From: Canna indica
Lineage: Eukaryota; Streptophyta; Magnoliopsida; Zingiberales; Cannaceae
DNA: 64,000 nt
Direction: 5' to 3'
NCBI GenBank assembly: GCA_034359265.1
Contig: CP136897.1
Coordinates: forward strand, 19,152,001 to 19,216,000
Shown: positions 42,713 through 56,400 of the stretch, in pieces
How positions within the stretch are numbered: position 1 is the first letter of the stretch
Layout: the number at the start of each line of letters is the position of its first letter
Notes under the pieces: generated by a model
Seen by the model: only the letters and a program-made list of their open reading frames with translations
Databases searched by the model: none
What the model was told of the DNA's origin: nothing
Made by a program: the position numbers and the translations under genes

Positions 42713-45700
42713 ATGGAATCGAGGTCTGAATCGAAGACCGGTTCTAATCCAAGATCCGTCCGGAGGCCGACTGCTGTGAGAGCGCGGGTGGCTCCTGCGA
42801 GGAAGGTGAGGTTGGAATCTGGCCGGGATGTATCGGAAGATGGATCAAGCTCTGCTTCTGGGTTTTCTTGGGGCCGGTCGGCGGTGGATGCTCGGAGCTT
42901 AGACAGCAGGAGCAGACGAAATGGGGTGAAACCTGTAAAGATCGTGACGGAAGGTCACGGCGAGGCAGAGGTGGTGCCGTCGTTGCCGCTGGAACTGGTG
43001 ATTAGCAAGAGGAGATGTACTTGGATCACTGCCTACTCTGGTTAGTTGCCTTTATGAAATCTTACTACAGAAGTATCACCAAATTTGCATTTTGATTTCG
43101 TTGATCTTTATACTCTTGTCAAAATTATTAATGTGCTTTATGCCTTCTTTATTGTTTGCATGGCATTTTTCGACCACAGAGAAGAGAAAAAGAACATAGA
43201 AGAAGGATTAAAAATTTATAAAGATCTTAACTTCAATTTGTTGTGCTGCAAAGATCAACTGTCCCGTTGCTTTTGACTGTGGGTGTGTGCACTATCATTG
43301 TTTAAGTAAATTAAAGTTTAGCAGGTCGAGTACTTCAAATTAAAGTTTAGCAGGTCGAGTACTTCAAATTAAAGTTTAGCAGGTCGAGTACTTCAAATTA
43401 GTGGATGAAAAATAGCAGGTCGAGTAATTAAAATTAGTGGATCAAATGTCCCCTTGCTTTTCTAGTCAACACCGACACGACACACATCAATGCTACGCTC
43501 TTGTCATTTCGTACATAGTCTCCATTATATGTGATTTTAATGATCAACTGTCCTGGATAGATTTAGCTGTGGAACGATGGAGCCCCAGTAGACTAGGAGT
43601 GCTCCTTCAGCAAGCATGTATATACGATATTTGTTAGGAAATTTAAGTATTTTTTTATGGGATTTACAAAATTTGAATTCGGTGAGAAAAATAAAAAATT
43701 AAATTCGATAATAATAATGCAAAAAAATAAAAAACACTGTTAAAAAATTTAAGGTAATTTTCTGTAGGATCTACAAAACTCGAACCCGACGAGAGAAACG
43801 AAAAACCAAATCCGATAATAATAATGCAGAAAAATAAAAGACACAATGAGATTAACGTGGTTCGAACTCGACGATGTGTCGATCCTACGTCCACAGGGAG
43901 AAGAGAAGACTGCTTTATTAATTTCATAAAAGAATTTTTACAATAAAAGTGTAATAATCTAAATCTCCTTCAAAATACAACAATCTGTCTTAAATTAATT
44001 GAATCTGAAATCGGTACGGAGTAAAGACATTGTCTTTGTAAGATCTGACTTAAAACTGAACTTATGTTATTATATGTCGGAAACTGAGAATGGGCACTCC
44101 TTAGAAAAGGGTCGTAGCGGTACTTTTAATTTTATGGATATCTGAAACTCTCGTATGAGAGGATTTTCGCTTGGTGTGGGATGTTTCAAACCTTATATTT
44201 GAAAAAAAAATTATAGTAAAAAGAAGCTGACTTATTCTACCGATGTTTGAGGGAAAAAAATACTCGGATATGTTGGATTTAATCCTGCGGCTGTGGAGAT
44301 GATTTTGATTGAGAAAACTTCAGATGTTTGACCACGTAATGCGCAGTTGAGGCGGCTGGAATTGCAATTTGATTGCACGCAGGAGACAGCGTAGCCAGCG
44401 AACAAATTGGGTGCATCTGACTCTTTCTAATGCTGCCTCAAATCCTAGCTTTATCTCTTCTCAAAGCTCTCAATTATGGCTCCATGTGCAGAGCACATGG
44501 TGCCATTGGATAAAGGTGGGCTTGGCCCACTTGGGCCAGGCCAAGATCATAAGAACTTTTTAATTCTCCTTTTGGATTAATCATAACTTGATTGATTTGG
44601 GTCCGGTCAGATACGGTAGATTTAGTTCGGATATAATTTGAGTCAATTTCTAATAGACACAAAAAGATTAACGTGTTTCAAACTCGGCGGGATACCGATC
44701 ATACTCCATAGGGAGAAGAGGGCATTATTCTTTTATTAAAGAGATGAAGAAATAATCTTTTGTCAATGCAGAACAATAATAATTAACTCTGAAGCAAAGT
44801 AAAATATTGTCTGACAATTTTCTATGTTCTGAAAACTGTCCTGTGAAAGATTACTTCGTTGCTTTGATAGAAGAGAAGAAATTGCCTTCAATATGCCATT
44901 GTGGTCGAAAAGGAAGATAACGGTTGGTTGTTCTCCAAAACGATGATGTTTGAACTCTCTAAGACTCTTTGGTCTTATCCCAAAGGATTTGGACCAAACT
45001 ATCAGACATAAAATTTTTTTAGGCGTCCGATTAAATTATACGGCTGCAGTAATATTTTTGACCCGAAATCTTTGATGTTTTGACCGAGATACGTGGTGCG
45101 ATCGAAGGCTTAATTGAACGTTTATTCTTAAATTTTGAACAGAGGCGGTGCAGGGAAAAATCATGGACGGGCTGCCGCTACAGGAAACCAGCGCAGCTAA
45201 TTGGATGCACATTTGACTTGGCATACGTGAACTCATCAAGTTTGGAGGCCTCGAGTTTTGTGCAACACATAATTAAAGCGTGCTTTATATCTTTAATGTT
45301 TGACCAGTCAAACAATACTTAATTAATAAGCCACGTCATCTTCAAAAAATTCAAATTGGAGTACCTGCGTGAGGCACTCTCCAATTTGAAGCAGGGCTGC
45401 TTACGATGCGCGTCGGCTAGCTTGGGCGGGCTCGGCCTACTCCTGGCCCGTCTGGATTTCTTGATCAACTCCGATTTGGATCTTGATTAGATTCGGTTTG
45501 GTGTTATGCCCCGCCTAAGTTTATCCCTATATAAGGGACCTCATCTATGAGAAGCGCAACTAGCAATAGAACAACCGACAACTAATGGACTGAATTTAAA
45601 TTTACAATCAGATTCAAATCGAATATCCAACCAGACAATAATAAAAGTTCAACAGTCCATAAGAGAACAATAAATTTTAGAGTCTAGCTAAAAGTGCAAA

Positions 45701-48700
45701 GTTCAACTAATAAATTAGGAAACTAATGCTGTGCGGAAGACGTCTCCTCGTCCTCCAAAACTCTAGTTACCCCATGAAATAAAAGCCGTCATACATGAGG
45801 ATCTGAGGCAAAAATAACAAACATCAGCAGAAAGCTGAGTAGGATTTCAACAATATGCTATGATGCCATGTGTACAACGGAAGATATGAATCAACCATCT
45901 ACTCGATGCATCTATACCAATCAATTATGTCAACTATGTCAACTAACATCTATATGAGTATGTGTCATAAACCCAATCAAGAGCGTAGTGGACATTGGGT
46001 TTCCCCCGCACTCTCGCACCCCGAGAGTGGCACCTCAAGCCCGCTCCAGCTAGAGATGCGACTATCCAAAAATGGTAGTCCGCCGACGTCTAACACCTCG
46101 ACGCCGTACACACAACCCGTGTGATAAATAGGTGATCACCGGTGTCACTTGCCCTACACCTTGGGCAATATATCAACATTGTCCAGGGCTATCGCCCAAT
46201 AGTAGATCAACTATGCATATGTCAACAACTCCTCTACTACAACTCAACTAATATAATGCTAGTAGTCATGTCATCATGTATGCATCAAATATATAAACAA
46301 CAACAGGAGACATGCAACGTTTATACTAGCATTCTCAACTAATATGCATATAAAAATATCATGCTGGCAACATGTATCAACAAATATGCATAATGAGTTT
46401 CAACAATAGTAGATATCAATTTTCAACGGAATTAAACAATAAGATATATTTCAACATAGGGTAACAACCGATCTAGGATGAGATTCACCTTGACAACAAC
46501 AACCACAAAAGAATAACTCGGGTAGAAACCATGAAAACCGATAAAATAATAATTCTCGGTCCGACACGCAAAACAAGGCAATAACGCCTACTGATTTCAA
46601 CATCCGAAAGCCAAACGACAAAATTGACCACACCAATGAATTCGGGGCGACGAGTAGGTCCAATTTAATATATAATATGATTATTTTGACCAATCGAAGA
46701 GCCTCCAAATAATTATTTAAATTAACAAAAATAACTTATATAACTGCCCCAAAATCACTGTTACGAACTCCTATAACAGTGCTATAATCACTCATATATC
46801 ACCCTATATACCAGTGTCACATCCCTAAAACAAAAAGTCAACTGATATAATATCATAACGCCGATATATAGAATATAACACTGATATAAGAATTTATCAC
46901 TGATATAAACTCTAAATCATAACTTAACCTATTCGTCTACCCAACTCATCCGCCCGACTCCACTGCCGCCTCTACCAGCCGCCGCCGCCTCCATCCCGAT
47001 TTCTCCGGCCGATCGGGACGCCGGGGAGCCCGTCGCCACCGCCCTACTACCCGACGGCGACAAGAAACAGGTGCGGCGTCCCTAGACTGGGGCATCCCCG
47101 TTCCTCGCGTCGGGCGACTCTGCGCAGACTGGCGACGCGCCCCTCGCGCTGGGCGACTTCGTGCAGGCCGACAACACACAGGGCGACTTCGTGCGCGTGG
47201 CGACGACAGCGCCACCGACGATCCTGGCCAACGCTATCGTGCGGCCGAACCAACACTCAAACAATACCACCGACGGGATCTCAATTCCGCACTATCTCGA
47301 TTGGCAGCGCTGATCCAATCCCCCAATTCGACAAGAACAACGACGAAGAGATTCGATTCAAACTCAATGAAAACAACGAGGAAAAACAACGAGGTTCGAC
47401 GACTGCATTTCAATATTCGAAAATTCCAATCAGCAAGAACACATCGAAGAACCGAACGACAAAAAGACTTCAGATCTAAGAATCGACAGTCTATCTACAC
47501 CAATCTCATCCCAAAATCGAGTTTACCCTAAGCGAAAGGAAAGGAGTAGGTTAAGAATCCTACCGGAAATCTCCTCCGAACTCCGATTCACGGGAGTCTT
47601 CTCAACGCCGACGCCTCAAAATCCTTCGTCGACCGCCGCTGCTACAGTAACCGAGAGAGGAAGAAAAGGATTAGAGAGGGTTTAGGATTTAATTATATAA
47701 GATTAGCATTTTTGCAAAAAGGCCCCTCTAAGAAATATTTTTACAACTAGGTCCAAAATATTTTCAGGGTATAACAGATCCAATTTGAGTCGATCCCTGA
47801 CAACATCTCTCTTATAATTGAGAAATAAGAAGTGTTAGATTAAGTTAACTATAGCCTTTTCAGTTCTTCCTCGGACACCATATTGACGTAAAGCTTGTGC
47901 ATTGTAATCGTCCTAGCCTCTTCAATTAGCTAGGATAACATGTATGTTTGACCCATACATTTCATATGTGGCGAAATTCAAGACATATAGAAGCCGTCTT
48001 AAGCACTATAAGTTTATAAGGGTTATAAATGTACAATATTTTGAGGAAATTTTTTGTCCGAAGGAGATGGATAGTCGTCATTGTTTATAGATTTTACTTT
48101 AGTTTGTCATTTGAGCATTTCTTGCATTTATTCACTATTTTCTTAAGTCTTGTAAAAGAGTCTTAAAAATTCTTAACTTCAGAGGTCATTAGTTAGTAAT
48201 TGGAAATCATGTTGGACTAAATAGAGAAATATTGATAAGATTGGTTAGTACTGGGATGGATGGTGTGGCCACAAAGAACGAATATAAATCATCGCGCGGA
48301 ATCTTTAGGACATGCACTTATCTCAGCTATCTAGACTCTAGAGGAGCCACATTAATAAGATTGAAGAACTTCTTTTGTTCAGTTGAACTGCAGTTTTCAG
48401 ATGCATCTTTCTAGAGTTTGATATAATGAACTACAATATGTAATCAAAATAGTCAAATATATATAACGATAAAGATTATGTATTTCTGGAAGCATTACAT
48501 GAACCATTAGGTGGTGATGAGTACGTGTTGTTCTGGCATCTTTTAGTGGGATTGTCTTACAAAATATAGATTGCACATAATACTAACATCAATGTAGCTT
48601 GATACAAGGAAAGAGAAGTTTTGAATGCTACAAACCCTCGGCTAATCCATATTGGATCAAGCAATCTCTTCCTGATCAGTTAGTTTGTTCTTGACATCTT

Positions 48701-51700
48701 ATGGAAAATTTGGTTTTGTTATACTCAACAATATGAACCCTCTTATGTGGTTCTTTAACAATGGCTTGTCACATCCATAAAATGTATTTAAGTAATGCCA
48801 GGAAGAGGACGCTTGAAGCGGACATAAATCAACTCAACGTCAAGGCCTGTTCTCAAGATTTATCCTCTGAGGAGCTAATGCTTCTTCAGGCCCGAAAGGT
48901 GGAATTGGATGGTTATTATAGCGATGAAGTCAGCTATTGGCGGCAGCGAGCAAAACTACATTGGATGAAGGAAGGCGATCAGAACTCCCGCCTCTTTCAT
49001 CAATGGGCCTCGCTTAAGAAGAAGCGAAACTGGATTCATCAGATACATACTAATTCTGGAATTATTTCTACCTCAGCTGATATTGCTCGTGCTTTCCGAG
49101 CCTTCTATTCTCAACTGCTTGGTCAGCGCCACAAGCCGCTCTTGCATATTGACTGGGCCGCTCTCGATCTTTCTTGTCTTCCTGCCAACGCCAGCACTGT
49201 TCTCGACAGCCCTTTCTGTGCTCAAGAAATCCAGTCGGCCCTTCAGGATCTCGGAATAAATAAAGCGGCCGGACCTGACGGCCTCTCCGCTGAGTTTTTC
49301 CTCGCTTTCTGGAGTACGATACAGAATGATCTCCTTCGTATATTCCAGGAGATATTCAATGAGCCGGCCACCCTTACGAGATTTAATTCTGGATTCATCG
49401 TGTTGATTCCTAAGTCGGACGGGGCTTCTCTCGTCACTGATTATAGGCCAATCGGCCTTGAAAATATGATCGTCCGGCTCTTCTCTAAGGTTCTATCCTC
49501 TCGACTCAAACCTTACATACAAGAGCAAATATGTAACAGCCAGACTGCTTTTGTGGCTCGGCGTGGCACATTAGACTGTTATCTGGGAGTCAACGAAACA
49601 GCTTGGGGATGTCATTCTGCAAATGAGGACGGCCTCCTCTTCAAAATTGACTTCGCAAAAGCATTCGACTCCATCGGATGGGATTTCATTTTGGAAATGA
49701 TGGAGGTCCAGGGATTCTCCTCTAAATGGCGCAATTGGATTACTATCATTCTAGACACTGAATCTTCCATTATTTTAAATGGAGAGCAAAGTCTGCCTTT
49801 CCGACACAAATGCGGGGTGCGACAGGGAAACCCCCTCTCCCCATTCCTCTTTATTCTGGCCTTATTCCATTAATGGACATGATGCGACACAAATGCGGAG
49901 AGCATCCCCGATTTGGCGGGACATTATTCCATTGATGGACATGATGCGTTCGGGTATTACTTTTGAGGTGGGATTTGGAAATCATATTAAGATTTGGTCG
50001 GACTGCTAGCTTAACGGCTCTTGTCTGGCTTCAAAATACCCTATTTTATTCGCCTTATCATCGTGCAAGGACTGTTATATTGCTGATGCTCGAGTCACTG
50101 ATGGTAGCGGAATTACTAGGGGATGGAATATCTCCTTCACTTCCTTAGTAGATGTTGAGATGCTCTCTTCTCTAGTGATGGACCTGGAGCAAATTCGTCT
50201 ATCTACTGGGAATGATTCACTTGGTTGGAAGTGGGCCGGCGCCAATGGCAGGTTCTCCATAATGAGTATATACCGTATGCTATCCTATCGTGGGCTACTT
50301 GCCTCCACGTACTCTGGCCTCTGGAGGAATAACCTGCCTCCAAAGATTTCCATATTTGGTTGGCTCTGGCTTAAGCGTCGATTACTCACACGAGATCGCC
50401 TCGCCAAGTGGGGAGTAATATCTGATACAAGCTGCCTGCTATGTAACGGGAGTCAAGAATCGCACCAACACATTTTCAAAGACTGCTCCTTCTCCTCCGC
50501 CGGATGGACTTATTTTCTATCACCCCTTCATATCAACTACTATCCGATCAGTTCGGTCCCTCACATTACGCTTGTCCGCTCGATCTCCTCGCGCATGTGT
50601 TCCAAGTTGAGGTTGACTCTTATCTGGTGTTGGTTTGTTTGGTTCGAGCGCAACAACCGCCATTTCAGCCAAAAATGCACCTCAACACAAGTGTTGGCTG
50701 CTATGGCGGCTAGTTATTCAGTGTCCTGTAATAGGTGCTTTATGGATGGGGGGTGACTTAGCCGAGGATGATAGTGGTCATGGTATTAGCTGACTCTGTG
50801 TTGTATCTTCCTTTTATAGTTTATGTTTTAATTATTACTTCCTCCTCCTCTTTCACCTGTAACCCTTCAATGCTCTTGAATGAGATTCCAGGTGTTCATT
50901 ACTCAAAAAAAAAACTACATATGATATTCTACTTTTAAAAGTTGCTACGTACAAAAACCTAACATATCTACAACATGACAACATATGTCTACTTCACCAT
51001 CATCTTATATCTACAACATGACAACATATGTCTACTTCACCATCATCTTCTGACTTGTCGAAAGATGAAGTTCTTGTTTTTCACTAACCAATATATTCTG
51101 TATGATTGATACAGCAAAATAGTTATTTCTATATGAAGAACAATCACTAGTGTGCTGAGAGGTCAAATGACCACTTATCTTTCTATTCAACCCAAATCCA
51201 CACTAACAACACTTCATGCAAATAGAGCTATAGGTCAGCAACTCCATACTATATCATCCATTTATAGACATGTATATTTTCAGCATCAACTACTTATATA
51301 CACTACAAATTTTGGTTTATTCAAAAATATCACACAACGTCTAACTCATTGTGTTTGTTTTTCATTATTTCCCGTTTAGAACCTATTTATATATCTTTCC
51401 ATGATGAAGAATGGGGAGTCCCAGTTTATGATGATCAAAGGCTTTTTGAGTTGCTTGTCTTATCAGCAGCATTGTCTGAGTTCAGCTGGTCAACTATTCT
51501 GAACAAGAGAGATAAATTTAGGTTTGTTATTTTTCATTAAGTAACCCCTTTATATGAAATAAATGAAATTTTTGCATTTGATAAAATTTAGCTAATTTTA
51601 TCTAACACTGGTTCAATTAGGAACTTGCTTGACAATTTTGACCCTGTATCTGTTTCTAAATTCACTGAAAAGAAGATACTTTCACTTAGATCAAGTGGTA

Positions 51701-52373
51701 TTGTGTTATCAGAACAGAAGTTGAGAGCTGTTGTGGAGAATGCAAGACACATGCTTAAGGTAAAATATCTTATAAATGACTTCTAGTATTGTAGCACTGG
51801 ATCATAATTCAACAACAAACTGTAAAGTCCAACTATTTGGTATCGGTTACATTGTTCATCCTATATTGTGAAAGTCGGTGAAGGGAAAAAAAATAGACGA
51901 AATAATGCTTCACACTCCAAAAGCTCTATGTTAAAATAACACAGATGTTCTTCAGCAACATGAGGCAAACATGATCAATCAATTATATTTAGGTTCTTGA
52001 ACTTTAATTTGAAGCTGTTATGTGTACTTCTTGACTGCAGGTAATTGATGAATTTGGATCATTTAGCAACTATTGTTGGAGCTTTGTCAACCACAAACCA
52101 ATTATAAATGGATTCCGCTATGCCCGTCAAGTGCCTGTCAAGAGTCCAAAAGCTGAAATCATAAGCAAGGACTTGATGCGACGAGGATTTCGCTGCGTTG
52201 GGCCAACCATAATCTACTCCTTTATGCAAGCAGCAGGAATGGTTAATGATCATCTCTCCAGCTGCTTCAGGTTCAGAGATTTCAGAGCTTCATGTTGCAG
52301 CCAACTGAAAATAAATGCAAATGCAACTTCGTTGGGAAAATCTTTGAATCAAGCTTTCGTGCTGCAGGCTTAA
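42713..52373 (+). CDS. TAG: DNA-3-methyladenine glycosylase I (TAG family), 4 exons, 313 aa
   Basis: Base-excision repair enzyme that removes 3-methyladenine from DNA, expected in the nucleus or an organelle. Exons: 42713-43040, 51380-51521, 51621-51759, 52041-52373, all with GT-AG borders and matching phases (1, 2, 0). Residues 1-95 are a basic Ser/Arg-rich extension usual for plant members. The domain starts at about 100: RRCTWITAYS, then across the big intron EPIYISFHDEEWGVP, RLFELLVLSAALSEFSW, NLLDNFDPVSVSKF, LRAVVENARHMLK, FSNYCWSFVNHKPI, and GPTIIYSFMQAAGMVNDHLS. By alignment with E. coli Tag the zinc ligands are Cys102, His117, His274 and Cys278, all present. The position of bacterial Glu38 is Ser138 and Tyr16 is Phe116. 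The codon joining exons 1 and 2 is G|AA (Glu110). Intron 1 is 8339 bases. The gene converges with LCB2. Confidence 0.93.
43308..43394 (+). repeat. 29-bp tandem repeat, three copies
   Basis: AAATTAAAGTTTAGCAGGTC then GAGTACTTC, repeated at 43308, 43337 and 43366 with no differences seen, followed by a degenerate fourth copy (about 43395-43440). Confidence 0.9.
43633..44760 (+). mobile_element. TRIM/LTR-like repeats in the TAG intron
   Basis: ATTAACGTGGTTCGAACTCG with CAGGGAGAAGAG at about 43853-43907 returns as ATTAACGTGTTTCAAACTCG with TAGGGAGAAGAG at about 44666-44722. Upstream, two diverged copies of a block of about 108 bases (ATTTACAAAATTTGAATTCG / ATCTACAAAACTCGAACCCG) lie in tandem at 43660-43840. 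An ACGTGGTTCGA...CTACGTCCACAGG text is common in small plant LTR elements, but LTR ends were not set. Confidence 0.4.
45560..47820 (-). mobile_element. Non-coding gypsy-type retrotransposon block (LARD-like)
   Basis: On the minus strand, 47690-47300 looks like an LTR/leader (CTCTCTCGGTTACTGTAGCA), followed by a GC-rich stretch with short frames, then 46200-45990 carries the GGTGTCACTTGCCC / GGGCAATA / GAGAGTGGCACC text often seen in Ty3/gypsy non-coding parts. No gag or pol motif is found. This is recognition by resemblance only. Confidence 0.35.
48755..50918 (+). mobile_element. L1-type LINE, 5'-truncated with a large internal deletion
   Basis: Plus-strand ORF2 part: WMKEGDQNSRLFHQWAS, INKAAGPDGLSAEFF, FIVLIPKSDGA then DYRPIGLENM, KIDFAKAFDSIGWDFI and RHKCGVRQGNPLSPFLF, where the reverse transcriptase frame stops at 49873. 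About 300 residues, including the catalytic FADD box, are missing. The text resumes with IWRDIIPLMDMMRSG and IKIWSD, and after a frameshift ends with the zinc-binding tail (WRNNLPPKISIFGWLWL; CLLCNGSQESHQHIFKDC at about 50435-50490). An A-tail lies at 50907-50917. It belongs to the same clade as the LINE at 61.2-64 kb. The junction near 49860-49945 has a repeated ATTCCATTRATGGACATGAT word. Confidence 0.88.
50964..51049 (+). repeat. 43-bp direct duplication beside the LINE tail
   Basis: ATATCTACAACATGACAACA starts at 50964 and 51007; both 43-base copies look identical. Confidence 0.9.
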
Positions 52374-53405
52374 GCAAATGCGGCGCAAAATCAGCAAAAT
52401 GACTACACACTGGATTGCAGGTAGTGTTTTTTATTGACTTCATGACATTCATATATCTGATCTAAGCTGAACAATTTAACATGGTGACATGTATGATTGA
52501 TATATTTTGATGCATGTGTTGTGAGATTCATCTAATTATATACATATACATCCTGTATTCTATTGTGATCAATAACTCTTTGTTTAACCTTGTTTTTCCT
52601 TCAACTACAAAAGGTACTTGTTACCATTATGGTTATGCAAGGGTAAAGTTGCATATATTGACCACAATAAATGAATCATGTAAGTCTGACCTTAGTGTTA
52701 CTGTTCATATCAAGATACAATTATAATCAACATATTCGAATTTTCTATGATAAATATTGGAGAGAGCTCACAGGTGCTCTTCTATAGGTGTCGGTCAGTC
52801 CGGGTTCGATCAATTTGGAGAGTTGAGACTAGATCCTGTGCAACAAGGACTGTTCATAATCTAATTTCATCACCTCATTTGATTGCCATTTATTCAAGAG
52901 AGAAGTTAAGGGAGATAAGGTGAACGATAAGGAGCTGCATGTCTTTAAAATGGCTCTAAGCATAATCTTTTCTCTCACATGCATACAAAACTGTGAAAAC
53001 CATAAGTGAGAGCAGATAAAAATTGCAAGAGTACACCCAAACAGTTCCTGCAATTGATGCGATCAAGGCAATAAACTGACTAGATCATTGTAGGTCTTAA
53101 TTAATTAGAAGAAATCATGGGTTTGGCTGTCAGAGCATATTTTGATGAAGTTCTATATACTAAACAATGACTTAAGAAACATTTTCCTGGATAATAAAAT
53201 CAGATTTATGACGGCTGGAGACTTGTTAAAACTTGGTCATTATTCATCTCTTGTTCTTCAAACACTTTAATTCCTTCAAGGAATCAATAAAATGAGTATT
53301 CACAGAAATTGTACACAAGAATCATATGACCAGAAGTGAGCTCATTATGATGTACAAACGAATTACGAATACCAAGGCCAAGAGAATTATTTCTTCTTCT
53401 TCTTC

Positions 53406-56400
53406 TCAATCCATCTTCTTCACCTTCTCTGGTTCGGCAGGAAGGCACTTTGCCCCAACAAGGCCACCAACTTCGCTGATGACCTAAAAAGTTACACAAA
53501 GGACAATGAAGAAAAGTAATGCAGAATGAATACTGAATCCCCAGGAACTTCAATAAAACCAGTTCTTTTAGATTTTACTAACTTGCAAGAAATGTTAAAT
53601 TGATCTACCTTCAAGCCTTTTATCAGGTCTTGCCTGGTGTGTGAAGCAGAAATGCAGATCCTTGCCCTGGCAAGCAGAACTGGGGTTGCTGGATATGCTA
53701 CGATCACAACCGCAATCTACCAAGGAGGACCAACAAGTGGTAATGCAAGAAAATCTAGCAGCAAAGAAGTATGAACACATTGTAACCAATAAGATTCGAC
53801 ATCACTTACATTTTGTCTCAAACATGCACGAGAAAATGCTGGGAGCTTTGCTAAATTATAAAGCATTATAGCCATCACTGGCGAGTCATTGTCACCAAGA
53901 ACCACAAAACCCATCTTCTTCAGCTCCGACCGGAAGAAGTTGCTACTTTCGCGGATATTTGCAAGTTTCTTAGGGCCTGGTGTACTCAAATAAATCATAT
54001 TTGCATGGCTGGATCTGCCGGAATCAGAAAGTCATAAAGAATTCAAGTATCAAACTCTCCTACCTCTATTTGATCCATCTTCTCCAAGAATAACCTTTAT
54101 AGCAGATATAACTTGTTGAGCAGCAGGTGGCGACATTGAGGTTGCATAGAGATGTGCAGGACAAGTGTGTTTTAAATATTGAATGATTTCCTGAGGGAGT
54201 TATAGGTTTTGTCATGAGTGTAAAGGTATACTGAGTACATCTTCTGAAAGAATCAATGATCAAGAAGTAAGAAACCTCTGATGCTGCAACGTAGCCCCCA
54301 GAGGATCCAAATGACTTGGTAAAAGTTCCCATCATAATATCAACATCAGCTGGATCTACCCCAAGGAGCTCACAAACACCTCTGCCCGATTTGCCGACTG
54401 CCCCAATGCTATGAGCCTCGTCTAAGTATATGTAAGCCTGATTCACAACAACAACAACAACAAATATTAGCACTTCATAGAACTCTCACAATTTGTAAAT
54501 TTCCCAAAATGCTTAATCAGGAAAGTATCATAATTGTGTAACTCAACCTTGTACTTCTTGCAGATAGACACTATCTCAGGCAGCTTACAGAACTCCCCTT
54601 CCATGCTGTATATCCCCTCAACAATTACTACTATCTTTCTCCATGGCCTGTGTGTGCCAGGCCTCCCCTTAGCAATCTGCTGCCTTAGGACTGCCTCCAA
54701 GTGTGATGGGTCTATTGTGGCAAACCAGTTAAAGTAGAACCTTTTGAGCAATTTCACAATGCCACACGCGCAAGGAGGGTAAATTACAAAAGAACAAAAA
54801 CCATGAATAATTGCTTTTATTACACTTCAGGGTTTGACTATTCAAAAATTATTACATTTACTCATGATCACACTTTTCAACTTCAGTCATTAATATTCTA
54901 GTCATCAATTTATATGGATTGACCACTTACTAATGAGGATGTTTCTTTTTGTAATTTATCCTACTAAATGAACTTACTATTATGTTGGAAAACCTCGATA
55001 GTTGCACCCGATGCTCGAGCACCATTGACAATGGAGTTATGGTTGAATGAATCACTAATGATCAACCCTCCCTGTTCACAAAGATGAAGAAGAGAACCCA
55101 TCTTGGTCATGTACAAATAGCAGCAGTATCTTAAAATTAACTGGTAAATTGTACAAACCTCTCCAACTAGAGAAGGAATTATAGAAGAGTTTGTCACATA
55201 TCCCATGCCAAAGGTAATAGCTGCTGGCTTTCCAACGAATCTTGCTATTAACTCCTCGAGCTCAATGTGCAACTTGGTCGTCCCTGATAGCCATGTGATC
55301 AGAATTGCATGAATCATTAATCCATAACCAAAATATACTTTTGTGGCCCGTTTGCTTCATTGGATATGATAGGATAGGATAGGATAACAAGTGAAGAAAA
55401 TAATTCCATAGGATTTTTTATCCGATATACACCGGACATAACACCAATTTTATATTCTTTTAATCCCAATTTCTTCTAATTCAAGTACCAAACAAACAAT
55501 GAATTAATATACATATGTTATCCTATCCTCCTGTATCCCATGAAGCAAACATGACCTTGTTGTGTAACGAAATAAACAGAAATGCTCCTACCTGCATCTG
55601 CTCGAGCACTGCAAGTAGTAGGTGCATATTGCTTAAGAGATTCGATAACTCGAGGCGTGCAGTATTCATCTCCTGCTGCAAAACCCAGGTAATTGTATGA
55701 TCCTAAGTTGAGGCACCTGGATGTGTTTGAGGTCCGGCTGCAGTGGAAAAGGAATTCAATTGATTGCATCATCCTTAACATTTCATCATAAACAAAGGTA
55801 TACAATCTTCAGAAATATACATTCTTTTTATTTCTAAGTCTGAGCAAAAATTAAGAAGGGAATGATACCAAAGCAACATACTGGAGAGTCTTGTTATTGT
55901 CATTTGAATAACGATCAACCACGTCGATCCAAGCATCCGGAGCACTCGCAATCGGCCGGCCAAAGCAGTCCTGCCAAATCAGTCCTCAAGTATGATGATT
56001 CACAAAAACAAATGAGAATTCAAGCTCTAGAGAATTCTGTAGGCAATTCTGATACAGAGGTAAATTTAACATATTGTTTCTGAGATAATGTTAGTCTAAT
56101 GTCTATCAGTAATGAATCAACTTTTCCTAGTATAAGAACAACTTGCAAAATGCTGCATTTGCCACCCCAAGTCTACATTGGTTAGCTGAAGATTATCGAG
56201 CTCCAAGGGCTTGATCCACTGCTTTCAGAACTGGGGAAGATGACAAGTTCATGGCCAATTTCAAGAACACGAAGCAGACACAAAACAAACAAAACCTGTA
56301 TGCGGTGATAGATTCGGCGGGTGTAGAAATCCTCCGGCGGGCATATCGGAGCGTAACCCTGCGCCCGCATGGAAACCCGGATCCGTTAATTTTGGAGAAC

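Larger units (their letters stand above)
43041..51379 (+). other. Intron 1 of TAG, 8.3 kb, full of mobile DNA
   Basis: Donor G|GTTAGT, acceptor TTTAG|A. It splits the zinc-binding N-terminal motif (Cys102 on one side, His117 on the other). It holds a 29-bp tandem repeat, TRIM-like repeats, a gypsy-type non-coding block, a LINE in the gene's orientation, and a 43-bp duplication. Stretches at 47830-48750 and 51060-51370 show nothing I can assign. Confidence 0.9.
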
